From Bhargavaea beijingensis (lineage in GTDB: Bacteria > Bacillota > Bacilli > Bacillales_A > Planococcaceae): 64,000 nucleotides of DNA. The DNA lies in assembly GCF_900101985.1 (NCBI RefSeq), contig NZ_FNAR01000002.1, positions 186,001 to 250,000 on the forward strand. The letters run 5' to 3'. The notes under the pieces are model-generated. The model did no database searches. It was given only the letters and a program-made list of their open reading frames with translations, and was not told the origin of the DNA. Made by a program: the position numbers and the translations under genes. How positions within the stretch are numbered: the first letter of the stretch is position 1; each line of letters opens with the position of its first letter. Below, one piece after another: positions 1-7,906 of this stretch.

Positions 1-942
1 GCGTGTTTCATGGACGACATGCTCGCCGACCGCTGACAGTTCCTGCCCGATCGCCTCATCAAGCACGCGGTTCAAGACAAAGTCGCGGACTTCGTTCTGG
101 AAACGCTCGATCTTGACCGTGGCACCGGTCGAGAGGGCTGCACCTTCCGCGACGGCGCGGACTTTCGCGGTAACTTCTTCGGTCCGGGCCCAGGTTTCCG
201 CGCGGATAAAGAAGCGGGCGGAGGCATAGTCCGGGATGATGTTCGGTGCGTCGCCGCCGTGTGTGATGATGCCATGGATCCGGACATCTGCAGGCAACTG
301 CTGGCGGAGTGCGCTGATGCCGTTGAACAGGCCGATGACGGCGTCCAGCGCGTTGATGCCTTTTTCCGGGGAGCCGGAGGCATGCGCGGAGCGGCCGTAA
401 AAATGGAAATCAAGCGGATCGACGGCAAGCGTTTCGCCGGTCGGGGATGTCTTGGCGCCCGGATGGATCATCATGGCGACGTCGACATCCTCCAGGAAGC
501 CGTGGCGGACAAAGCTTCCTTTCGCGCTGCCGTTCGGGCCGCCTTCTTCGGCCGGCGTGCCCAAAACGACGACCCGTCCTCCGGTTTCATCCAGACGTTC
601 CCCGAGGGCAATTGCCGCGGCAACACTCGTTGTCCCGATGATGTTGTGCCCGCAGGCATGTCCCAGTCCCGGGAGCGCATCATATTCCGCCAGGTAAGCA
701 ACGGACGGGCCTTTTTTTCCGCTGTCTTTCACGGCGTGGAACGCCGTTTCATGGCCGGCGACATCCTTCGTAACGGTGAAACCGGCTTCCTCAAGCAGTG
801 CGGACAGCCGGCCGCTCGCATACACTTCCTCATTCCCGATCTCGGGCCGGGCATGGATATCATGGCTTACCCCGATATAACGCTCGCGGTTCTCATCGAT
901 CGTCTCCCAAACTTTCCCTCTCACATCCTGAACAATGGTCAT
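1..942 (-). CDS. M20 family metallopeptidase / amidohydrolase (3'-partial at window edge)
   Basis: Zinc-dependent hydrolase of the M20 family, AbgB / ACY1L2-like branch, expected to cleave an N-acyl or amide bond of an amino acid derivative in the cytoplasm. The translated N-terminal 314 residues show the family metal motif YDALPGLGHACGHN and the catalytic TPAEEGG. The start is ATG at 942 behind GGGGAGG. The C-terminus lies beyond base 1. It follows metQ by about 20 bases on the same strand, so it is probably the last visible gene of the SAM-riboswitch methionine operon. An N-acyl-methionine or related substrate is inferred from that position only. Confidence 0.88.
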   Translation of the reverse strand, partial: MTIVQDVRGKVWETIDENRERYIGVSHDIHARPEIGNEEVYASGRLSALLEEAGFTVTKDVAGHETAFHAVKDSGKKGPSVAYLAEYDALPGLGHACGHNIIGTTSVAAAIALGERLDETGGRVVVLGTPAEEGGPNGSAKGSFVRHGFLEDVDVAMMIHPGAKTSPTGETLAVDPLDFHFYGRSAHASGSPEKGINALDAVIGLFNGISALRQQLPADVRIHGIITHGGDAPNIIPDYASARFFIRAETWARTEEVTAKVRAVAEGAALSTGATVKIERFQNEVRDFVLNRVLDEAIGQELSAVGEHVVHETR

Positions 943-961
943 TCCGGTTTCCTCCCCTAAA

Positions 962-1828
962 TCACTTTTTCAGATCTTCAAATGCCTTGTCGAGTTCTTC
1001 CTGGGTGAGTTCGACGAGGATGGATCCGTCGTTCGTGTCTTCCTTGACGGCCTCGGCGATGTCTTTTTCCTGATAAAGCTCTGCGATGCGCTTGTACGTT
1101 TCATTGTCTTTGTCCTCGGCGCGTGCCGCGATGATGTTGACGTACGGGTGGACGTTTTCGTCGGTTTCATCTTCCACGAAGATCGCATCTTCTGCAGGGG
1201 AGAAGCCGGCCTGTCCGGCTACGCCGTTGTTGATGACCGAAGCGGCGACGTCAGGCAGGACGCGCGGCGTCTGCTGGGCGTTCATCGGAAGAATCTCAAG
1301 GTTCAGCTTGTTTTCCGCAATCTTGGACGGGTCGCCGAACATGCCGAAGTCGTCTGCCAGGGTGATCAGACCGGCACTCTCAAGAAGAAGGAGCGCGCGT
1401 GCCTGGTTGGACGGGTCATCCGGGATGGCGATCTTGTCGCCTTCCTCCAGTTCGGCAATGTCGGAGATCTTCTCGGCATACAGGCCCATCGGAGCGAACA
1501 TCGTGGAACCGATCGGGATGATGTCATGGCCGCTTTCCGTGACGTACTGGCCGAGGAACGCAATGTGCTGGAAGGCGTTCAGGTGGATGTCCTTCTGGGC
1601 GAGGGCGTTGTTCGGAAGCGTGTAGTCGGCGAACTCGACCAGTTCGATCTCGATGCCTTCTTTTGCCGCCTTTTCCTTCAGGAGCGGCCACTGCGCGCCG
1701 TCCGCGCCGTTGACGCCGATCTTCACTTTGACCGTTTCCCCGTCTGTTTCTTCTCCGCTTGCGCCGCCGCATGCCGCAAGGGCGAGGGAGGCGATGAGGG
1801 CAATAGCCAGAACCCCAATTTTCTTCAT
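962..1828 (-). CDS. metQ: methionine ABC transporter substrate-binding lipoprotein (MetQ/NlpA), copy 1
   Basis: Membrane-anchored receptor of the MetNIQ importer, which captures D- or L-methionine outside the membrane. A lipoprotein signal ends in the lipobox LAAC followed by GG, and the rest is a full-length NlpA domain. Two in-frame ATGs exist, at 1834 and 1828. AAGGAGA sits almost against the first and about 8 bases from the second, so 1828 (protein MKKIGVLA) is preferred. It is a close paralogue of the adjacent upstream metQ, which points to a tandem duplication. It lies downstream of metN, metI and the other metQ in one transcription unit. Confidence 0.93.
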   Translation of the reverse strand: MKKIGVLAIALIASLALAACGGASGEETDGETVKVKIGVNGADGAQWPLLKEKAAKEGIEIELVEFADYTLPNNALAQKDIHLNAFQHIAFLGQYVTESGHDIIPIGSTMFAPMGLYAEKISDIAELEEGDKIAIPDDPSNQARALLLLESAGLITLADDFGMFGDPSKIAENKLNLEILPMNAQQTPRVLPDVAASVINNGVAGQAGFSPAEDAIFVEDETDENVHPYVNIIAARAEDKDNETYKRIAELYQEKDIAEAVKEDTNDGSILVELTQEELDKAFEDLKK

Positions 1829-1844
1829 CGTCATTCTCCTTTTA

Positions 1845-2714
1845 TCAATCGTTTTTTAATCTGTCGTATGATTCATCAAGCTGCTCCCGGCTGAGATTAA
1901 TCAGGATCGAGCCGCCGTTCGTGTCTTCTTTAACTGCCTGTTCAATGTCCTCTTCCTGATAAAGTTCGGCGATGCGCCGGTAGGCTTCGTTGTCTTTGTC
2001 CTCGGCGCGAGCCGCGATGGTGTTGATGTAAGGGATGATGTTTTCATCGTTTTCATCTTCCAGGAAAATCGAGTCTTCGACAGGGGAGAGGCCCGCCTGC
2101 CCGGCAATGCCGTTATTGATCACGGAGGCCGTGACATCCGGAAGCGCGCGTGGCGTCTGCTGTGGTGTCATCGGGATGATGTCGAGGCCGAGCTTGTTTT
2201 CTTTGATCTTCGTCGGGTCATCGAACAATCCGAAATCATCCGAAAGGGTCAGGAGCCCCGCGCTTTCCAAGAGGCGAAGCGCGCGTGCCTGGCTGACCGC
2301 GTCATCCGGAATGGCGATTTTATCGCCTTTTTTCAGTTCGGAGACATCCTTGATCTTATCGGAAAACAGGCCCATCGGCGCGAACATCGTAGAGCCGATC
2401 GGGACAAGCTCATTGCCGCTTTCCCTGGAATACTGGGCAAGAAAGGCGATCGTCTGGAAGGCGTTCAGCTCGATGTCCTTCTGGGCGAGGGCGTTGTTCG
2501 GAAGCGTGTAATCGGCGAACTCGACCAACTCGATCTCGATGCCTTCTTTCGCCGCCTTTTCCTTCAGGATCGGCCACTGCGCGCCATCTGCGCCGTTCAC
2601 GCCGATCCGTACTTTGACGGTTTCACCGTCCGTGCTTTTTCCGCTTGCGCCGCCGCATGCCGCGAGGCCGAGGGAAGCAATCAGGGCGATTGCCACAATC
2701 CAGAACTTTTTCAT
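1845..2714 (-). CDS. metQ: methionine ABC transporter substrate-binding lipoprotein (MetQ/NlpA), copy 2
   Basis: Second NlpA-family lipoprotein (289 residues) with an N-terminal signal and LAAC lipobox. AAGGAG stands about 9 bases before the ATG at 2714. Long stretches match copy 1 exactly, such as the segment around KEGIEIELVEFADYTLPN, while other parts differ by conservative changes. The pair therefore looks like a duplication that has diverged, possibly to widen specificity (methionine, its sulfoxide or D-isomer). It is transcribed after metI and before copy 1. Confidence 0.93.
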   Translation of the reverse strand: MKKFWIVAIALIASLGLAACGGASGKSTDGETVKVRIGVNGADGAQWPILKEKAAKEGIEIELVEFADYTLPNNALAQKDIELNAFQTIAFLAQYSRESGNELVPIGSTMFAPMGLFSDKIKDVSELKKGDKIAIPDDAVSQARALRLLESAGLLTLSDDFGLFDDPTKIKENKLGLDIIPMTPQQTPRALPDVTASVINNGIAGQAGLSPVEDSIFLEDENDENIIPYINTIAARAEDKDNEAYRRIAELYQEEDIEQAVKEDTNGGSILINLSREQLDESYDRLKND

Positions 2715-2760
2715 AGCAGCAGATCTCCTTCTTTGGGGGATAAGTGCGGAGCGGCTTTGA

Positions 2761-3423
2761 TCACCGCCGCATGATTTTCCTTGAAACCGTGTTCCCGAGC
2801 CACTGCGCCAGTTGGACCAGAACGATCAGGATCAGCACGGTGACGATCATGACGCTGGCGTCAAATCGCTGGTAACCGTAAGTCATCGCGATATGGCCGA
2901 GGCCTCCGCCGCCGACCGTTCCGGCAACGGCCGAGAAGTCGATCAGGGTGACCGTCACGAACGTCAGGCCGAGGACGAGCGGACCGAGCGCTTCCGGAAT
3001 GAGGACCGTAAAGATGATCCGCATCGGGCTTGCGCCCATCGCCTGGGCCGCTTCGATGACGCCGGGATCGATGCTGACGAGGTTGTTCTCGACGACCCGT
3101 GCAATCGTGAAGCTGGCTACGATCGTCATCGGGAAGATGGCGGCAGCCGTTCCGATCGTCGTGCCGACCACAAGCCGTGTCAGCTGCGAGATGGCGACGA
3201 GGAAGATGATGAACGGCACCGGCCGGATGATGTTGATGATGAGGTTCAATAGATTAAAGACGAACTTATTCTCCAGAATATTGTTCTGGCGGGTCACAAA
3301 CAGGAGAAGCCCCATAATGATTCCAAGGATCGACCCAAAGATGAGTGTGGCAATGACCATCGTGATCGTCTGGCCCGTCGCCTCGACGATCCGCGGCCAG
3401 AAGGATGTCCAATCAACGTTCAA
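2761..3423 (-). CDS. metI: methionine ABC transporter permease MetI
   Basis: Integral membrane subunit of the methionine importer (220 residues, normal for the family). It has several hydrophobic segments and the permease EAA-type loop seen as EAAQAMGASPMRIIFTVLIPEA, which docks onto the MetN ATPase. Its start codon overlaps the 3' end of metN by 11 bases, a sign of translational coupling. It is followed by the two metQ genes. Confidence 0.94.
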   Translation of the reverse strand: MNVDWTSFWPRIVEATGQTITMVIATLIFGSILGIIMGLLLFVTRQNNILENKFVFNLLNLIINIIRPVPFIIFLVAISQLTRLVVGTTIGTAAAIFPMTIVASFTIARVVENNLVSIDPGVIEAAQAMGASPMRIIFTVLIPEALGPLVLGLTFVTVTLIDFSAVAGTVGGGGLGHIAMTYGYQRFDASVMIVTVLILIVLVQLAQWLGNTVSRKIMRR

Positions 3424-4438
3424 TTTCCTGCACCTCCCCGATGTCAGTCAGTGTGGCAATTTCCTTGATGGCGTTTTGGACGGCCGCGGGAGCGCCGAGG
3501 AATGAGACAATCAGATTCCCGAACAGCCGCTCCTCCAGCTCCCGGACGGAACCGTACACGATGTTGAAGGTGATGCCGTGCTTGGCCGTCACCGTCGAAA
3601 GCACCGGTTCGTTCGCAACCGGCCCCTTGAACTGGAGCCGGTACAGCTTGCCGCCTCCCGATTCCCGCCATTCGGCGAGGACATTCGGGGAAGGGAGGTC
3701 CTGCTGGACGGAGCGGATGAACCGCCTCGTCGTCCCGTGCTGCGGGTCCGTGAACACTTCGAACACGCCGCCCGACTCGATCACTTCACCGTTTTCCATG
3801 ACGGCGACCTTCGTGCAGACCGACTGGATCACTTCCATCTCATGGGTGATCAGGAGGATCGTGATCCCGAATTCCCGGTTGACCTGTTTCAGGAGCCGCA
3901 GCACATCAGCCGTCGTATCCGGGTCCAGCGCGGAAGTCGCCTCGTCACAGATCAGGATGTCCGGGTTGGTCGCGAGCGCCCGGGCAATCCCGACGCGCTG
4001 CTTCTGCCCGCCCGACAGCTGATCCGGATAATCCTTCGCTTTGTCCGCCAGCCCGACAAAACGGAGAAGCTCCTCGACACGCTTGTTGATCTCATGCCTC
4101 GGAGTGCCGGCAAGCTTCAGCGGATACGCAATGTTTCCGGCCACCGTCCGCGAATTGAACAGGTTGAAGTTCTGGAAGATCATCCCGATGTTCCGCCGCT
4201 GCTTCCTCAGCTCTTTGGCGGAGAGGGAGGTCACATTGACGCCCTGGATTTCGATCGAGCCCTCACTCGGCCGCTCCAGCAAGTTCACCAGCCGCAGCAA
4301 CGTGCTTTTACCGGCACCGCTAAAGCCGATTATTCCGTAGATGTCGCCCTGCTCGACTGTCAGCGACACATCCTTTACCGCGTGAACCTCACGCTTTCCA
4401 AGCCGGAACGTCTTGGACACTTGTTTAAATTCAATCAT
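3413..4438 (-). CDS. metN: methionine ABC transporter ATP-binding protein MetN
   Basis: ATPase that powers methionine uptake (341 residues). The Walker A is GFSGAGKST, the signature LSGGQKQR and the Walker B ILICDEATSALD. The C-terminal NIL domain (about residues 265-340) characteristic of MetN is present and normally binds methionine to give trans-inhibition. It is the first gene of the operon, directly downstream of a SAM-I riboswitch and terminator, so it should be switched on when S-adenosylmethionine is scarce. Confidence 0.96.
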   Translation of the reverse strand: MIEFKQVSKTFRLGKREVHAVKDVSLTVEQGDIYGIIGFSGAGKSTLLRLVNLLERPSEGSIEIQGVNVTSLSAKELRKQRRNIGMIFQNFNLFNSRTVAGNIAYPLKLAGTPRHEINKRVEELLRFVGLADKAKDYPDQLSGGQKQRVGIARALATNPDILICDEATSALDPDTTADVLRLLKQVNREFGITILLITHEMEVIQSVCTKVAVMENGEVIESGGVFEVFTDPQHGTTRRFIRSVQQDLPSPNVLAEWRESGGGKLYRLQFKGPVANEPVLSTVTAKHGITFNIVYGSVRELEERLFGNLIVSFLGAPAAVQNAIKEIATLTDIGEVQEIER

Positions 4439-4463
4439 CCGGCGAACCTCCCGTTGTCAAAAT

Positions 4464-4502
4464 AAAAAAATCTTCTTAATCTCACAAAGAGAAAAAGAAG
4501 AC
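4464..4502 (-). terminator. riboswitch expression platform terminator
   Basis: On the minus strand TCTTCTT...CTC-loop-GAG...AAGAAGA is followed by a run of seven T. The alternative antiterminator pairs TCTTTTTCTC (4490-4500) with GAGAAAAAGA (4515-4524), so SAM binding decides which hairpin forms upstream of metN. Confidence 0.8.
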
Positions 4503-4521
4503 CTGTCAGGGCCATCTTTTT

Positions 4522-4630
4522 CTCATCTTCCAGATGCAACTGCATCTGCAGGAATTAGCACGGTGCCGCCAACAATTGGGGTCCGCTGCCGAGACGTCCT
4601 AGGGCCTGTCCCTCGGTCTCTCTGGATAAG
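4522..4630 (-). ncRNA. SAM-I (S-box) riboswitch aptamer
   Basis: Read on the minus strand, this starts with CTTATCCAGAGAG and continues with the GAGGGA...GGCCC helix, the GGCAGCGGACC segment, GGTGCTAATTCC and a closing GATGAG. CTTATC pairs with GATGAG to form P1. These are the conserved S-box landmarks. It lies between the metN promoter and metN and should bind S-adenosylmethionine to stop transcription at the following terminator. Confidence 0.92.
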
Positions 4631-4670
4631 AAAAGATGTACATATTCGATTAGTGCAACAATTGGAACTA

Positions 4671-4699
4671 ACTCTACTTCGAACCGACAGGGAAGTCAA
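4671..4699 (-). promoter_or_regulatory. sigma-A type promoter of the metNIQQ operon
   Basis: On the minus strand TTGACT (4699-4694) and TAGAGT (4676-4671) are separated by exactly 17 bases and lie just upstream of the S-box leader. Confidence 0.75.
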
Positions 4700-4836
4700 C
4701 GACTTTTAAAAAGTATTTCTATTCTGATTAATAGTCAGTCGCCATGGAAGCGCTTGCTAACTGTTGAGGCGCATGGAAAGTGAGGAGGATAAAAAAAGTC
4801 GGGGACTCCGGGCTAAGGGAAACTGTTCAATAGCCG

Positions 4837-4982
4837 GTTTCGTCATTCGACGGTTTGGTTTCGTCATTCGTCCGTTCAGTTTCGGCATTGGACCGGAAAG
4901 TTTCGTCATTCCCCTCAATATGGCGGCCGAATGACGAAACTGGAGACCCGAATGACGAAACTTCTTCATCGAATGACGAAAC
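4837..4982. repeat. 21-bp-period repeat array A1 (GTTTCGTCATTCG family, inverted arms)
   Basis: Four direct units GTTTCGTCATTCG begin at 4837, 4858, 4879 and 4900. Three reverse-complement units CGAATGACGAAAC begin at 4928, 4949 and 4970. Every step is 21 bp except the central 28 bp between the arms. The 8 bases between cores vary freely. It lies between the 3' end of the ABC-2 permease gene and the metN promoter. No gene is convincing here, although open frames read through as heptapeptides. Confidence 0.92.
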
Positions 4983-4983
4983 T

Positions 4984-5012
4984 GAGCTCCGGCACTTAGT
5001 TGCCGGAGCTCA
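4984..5012 (-). terminator. hairpin after the ABC-2 permease gene
   Basis: GAGCTCCGGC-loop-GCCGGAGCTC is a perfect 10-bp stem directly downstream of the permease stop. The T-tract is weak because the repeat array starts at once. Confidence 0.55.
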
Positions 5013-5019
5013 AAATCAA

Positions 5020-5721
5020 TCAGTCCATCCGTCGTTTCCGGTAAACCACCACAGTCGCTGCAACAGACACCAACGCCCATACGGTCAGGATAAGAAAAGA
5101 TTCCCCGACGAACGATCCGCTTTCCAACCCGGACCAGATCTTCATCAGAAGTTCGTTTGGAAGATAATCCAGCACGGTCAAAATCGTTTCATTCGTAATC
5201 ATCGACTTGAACATCGACGACATTCCGAAAATCAGCATGACAGGCATGCCGATGATGCTCGTTTCCATGACGGTACGGGACAGCAATCCGAGAAGTGTGC
5301 CGATCGCGAGGAACAAGACGAGCGCGATGACAATGCTCAAAGCAAACAGCGGGAGGGAAGGGACCTTAAACTCAGCGAGCCAGATGCAGCCAGTCACGAC
5401 CGCCACGGTCATGATCCCGCTCAGCAGGCTTTTTCCAACAAACACTTCCGTCACGCTTGCCGGAGACAGCAGCAGTCCGCGCAACGTATTCTTTTCCTTT
5501 TCCTCCGCAACCATCGCCGCCTGCACGAAGGCACCGGCGATGACCAGGGCGAAGACGATCGGGAAGGCGATCATTTCAGCACTGTCCTCGCCGATTCGCC
5601 CGAGCCAGGCGGCGAAGAAGAGGGGCAGCGCCAGTGTAAACAGCACGTACGAGTTGCGCTGCAGGTCTTTCCAGTCTTTGACGAAAATCGCATTGACACG
5701 CTTTATCGAAAATGAGGTCAT
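5020..5721 (-). CDS. ABC-2 type transporter permease
   Basis: Membrane subunit of an ABC exporter (233 residues). Roughly six hydrophobic segments follow a short cytoplasmic N-terminus typical of ABC-2 permeases (FVKDWKDLQRN, then PLFFAAWLG). It overlaps the ATPase gene by one base at 5721, so the two form one exporter. The substrate is not evident. Such pairs commonly export drugs, lipids or peptides. It is the third gene of a unit headed by the LytTR fusion regulator. Confidence 0.85.
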   Translation of the reverse strand: MTSFSIKRVNAIFVKDWKDLQRNSYVLFTLALPLFFAAWLGRIGEDSAEMIAFPIVFALVIAGAFVQAAMVAEEKEKNTLRGLLLSPASVTEVFVGKSLLSGIMTVAVVTGCIWLAEFKVPSLPLFALSIVIALVLFLAIGTLLGLLSRTVMETSIIGMPVMLIFGMSSMFKSMITNETILTVLDYLPNELLMKIWSGLESGSFVGESFLILTVWALVSVAATVVVYRKRRMD

Positions 5722-6569
5722 TATAGGTTCCTCCCGGTCAGTTGTACGAACAGGTCGCCGAGTGTCGGTTCATTCGAGTGGATCGTCAGCAGGTTTCCGC
5801 TGGCCATGTAGCCGGCAATTGCGGCAGCGCCGGATTCATCCGGCTCGACGGTGACAGTCGTTTTGTCTTTCAATAAAAGCGAAATCGTCGGGCTGCCGGA
5901 CATTGTCCGCAGGTTTTGGGGCGTATCGAACAGCTTGATTTCTCCGTCATGGAGGAAGGCGACACGGTCGCACAGCGCTTCCGCTTCATCCATGTCATGA
6001 GTGGTGAGGAAGATGGTCGTCCCTTCCCGGTTCAGCTCCCGCAAGCCTTCATGAATCTGCTTCGTCGTCGTCGGATCAAGTGCCGAAGTCGGCTCATCCA
6101 GAAACAGGAGCGCCGGCTTGTGAAGGATGGCCCGGGCCAGTGTGACACGCTGCTTCATTCCCTTGGAAAGCTTTTTGACGGGGGTCCGCTCCTCGCCGAG
6201 AAGATTCACCATTGCCAGCACTTCACGGATACGCTCTTTTCTGACTCCGTACAAATCCGCATAGAGTGCGAGATTGTCCTGCACCGTCAGCCGGTCATAC
6301 AGGCCGCTGTTATCGGTGAGGATGCCGATCTTCTTCATGCGCGCAGGGTCTTTTAACAGGTGGGCCGGCTCCCCGAACACCCGGACATCTCCTGCCGTCG
6401 CGGCGAGCTGGGCCGTCAGGATCTTGATTGTCGTCGTCTTGCCCGATCCGCTCGGTCCGAGGAATCCGATCGTCTCGCCCTTGCGGACACAGAAATCCAC
6501 ATTTTTCAGCGCGGGTTTATCTCCGAATGATTTGACGAGGTTGTTGACCTCAATGATCTGTTCCATCAT
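5721..6569 (-). CDS. ABC transporter ATP-binding protein
   Basis: ATPase partner of the neighbouring ABC-2 permease (282 residues). It carries Walker A GPSGSGKTT, signature LSKGMKQR, Walker B LLFLDEPTSALD and the switch histidine in TTHDM. The C-terminal extension after the ATPase is the usual length for the drug/peptide exporter group. It starts MMEQIIE; either of the two ATGs may be used. It is probably controlled by the upstream LytTR-domain protein on the same strand. Confidence 0.92.
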   Translation of the reverse strand: MMEQIIEVNNLVKSFGDKPALKNVDFCVRKGETIGFLGPSGSGKTTTIKILTAQLAATAGDVRVFGEPAHLLKDPARMKKIGILTDNSGLYDRLTVQDNLALYADLYGVRKERIREVLAMVNLLGEERTPVKKLSKGMKQRVTLARAILHKPALLFLDEPTSALDPTTTKQIHEGLRELNREGTTIFLTTHDMDEAEALCDRVAFLHDGEIKLFDTPQNLRTMSGSPTISLLLKDKTTVTVEPDESGAAAIAGYMASGNLLTIHSNEPTLGDLFVQLTGRNL

Positions 6570-6721
6570 GTTCGCTCCTTTTCTGCCGTTCGTTTTCTTG
6601 ACCCCACTTTACCGCGCCGTTTAAAAGAACGCAGTAAGATCAAGGCGAAAGGAGCCCGAGACATGGTGAATGGAGTCTATTGCCGATGAACGGAGCGCTA
6701 ATATTAGTGCTGACAGAATGG

Positions 6722-7759
6722 TCAGATGCCGAGGAACGTTTTCAGCTCAGCATACTTGCCCCTGGAGAGGGGAACGGTGCTTTTATTGGGATCCTCCAGA
6801 ATCAGGCTGTAGCTGTTGCGTGTCCATGTGATCACTTCGCGCACACGCTGGAGGTTCACGATATACGACCGGTGGCAGCGGAAAAACCCGAACGGCTGCA
6901 GGCGCGTTTCGAGGTCCGCCATCTTGATGGCACACGGGAACGTTTCGCCCTGGACATGCAGCTGCGAGAGGCCTTCCACACTTTCAACGAATACGATCTC
7001 CGTCGGATCAAACAATATCAGCTTGTCATGGACTTTTGCCGGAATCTTGTTGAACTGGAGCTGGGGAACGGGAATGTCGTCTTCATGTACAGGCTCCGTT
7101 TTTTCTTCAGAAACAGGCTCCTCTGCAAGTTCGAACAGTTTCAGTCCGCCTGCATTGAGCCGGTAAACGGTATTGCCCAGTGTCACCGCATTCTCCAAAT
7201 TGCTCGTCGTCATAAGCACTGCGCCGCCACCCGCCGTGAATTCCGAGAGCACCCGCTGAAGGATGATCCGGCTCTCCACATCCAGATTCTGCTCCGGCTC
7301 CTGTAAAACCACCAATTCCGGTTGATGGATGAGCGCCCGTGCCAACTGCACACGTCGTTTTTCCGAATATGTCAGTTTTGAAATCCTCGTCCGGCCGCAT
7401 TCCTCCAGCCCCAGTCTCCTGAGCAAATCCTCAACCGGAGACCCGGCACCATGAAGATTGCGGAACAGCCGGAGCTGCTCGTCCGGCGTCAGCCGATCAT
7501 ATAAGGCATCATCCAGCAGCATCAAACCAACCCGCGAGGCCAGGTCCCGGAAATGCCGTCCGACCGGCTCTCCGGCAAACCGAACCTCCCCGTGGGAAGC
7601 GGGAGCCATCCCCGTCACCATCCCGATCAGCTGCACCCCTGCCTCATGCTCGCACTGCACAGCCGTTACCGCACCCGGCTTCACACTCAAATCAAAACGG
7701 GGAAAAACGACCTGATTCCCCGCCATCTTCTCCACCTGACGAAACTCCAAAATCCCCAA
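6722..7759 (-). CDS. degenerate ABC ATPase-like domain fused to LytTR DNA-binding domain
   Basis: A 345-residue putative transcription regulator. Residues about 1-215 follow the ABC ATPase fold, but the nucleotide motifs are lost. There is no GxxGxGKS/T at the Walker A position (EHEAGVQLIG), the signature reads LTYSEKRR, and the Walker B has Q for D (LVVLQEP). The last 100 residues are a LytTR domain (ILFDPTEIVFVESVEG ... FFRCHRSYIVNL). The start chosen is TTG at 7759, 8 bases after AGGAGG; the longer upstream frame has no such signal. It lies upstream of an ABC-2 exporter that it probably regulates. Confidence 0.82.
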   Translation of the reverse strand: MGILEFRQVEKMAGNQVVFPRFDLSVKPGAVTAVQCEHEAGVQLIGMVTGMAPASHGEVRFAGEPVGRHFRDLASRVGLMLLDDALYDRLTPDEQLRLFRNLHGAGSPVEDLLRRLGLEECGRTRISKLTYSEKRRVQLARALIHQPELVVLQEPEQNLDVESRIILQRVLSEFTAGGGAVLMTTSNLENAVTLGNTVYRLNAGGLKLFELAEEPVSEEKTEPVHEDDIPVPQLQFNKIPAKVHDKLILFDPTEIVFVESVEGLSQLHVQGETFPCAIKMADLETRLQPFGFFRCHRSYIVNLQRVREVITWTRNSYSLILEDPNKSTVPLSRGKYAELKTFLGI

Positions 7760-7868
7760 GATGCCAGCCTCCTGATGTCTGAGTCTTCTTATTACTATCA
7801 GTTTAGAGAAAAGAGGGAGTGCGGGCAATCCTGGCAAGTATCTTTGCTGAGATTAATAGTAACCGTCA

Positions 7869-7899
7869 TAAAAAGGAGCCTCCGGTTATCCGGAAGCTC
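7869..7899 (-). terminator. terminator of the rpiR-M20 unit
   Basis: On the minus strand GAGCTTCCGG-loop-CCGGAGGCTC is followed by CTTTTTATG, just after the M20 hydrolase stop. Confidence 0.75.
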
Positions 7900-7906
7900 A
7901 AAATGA

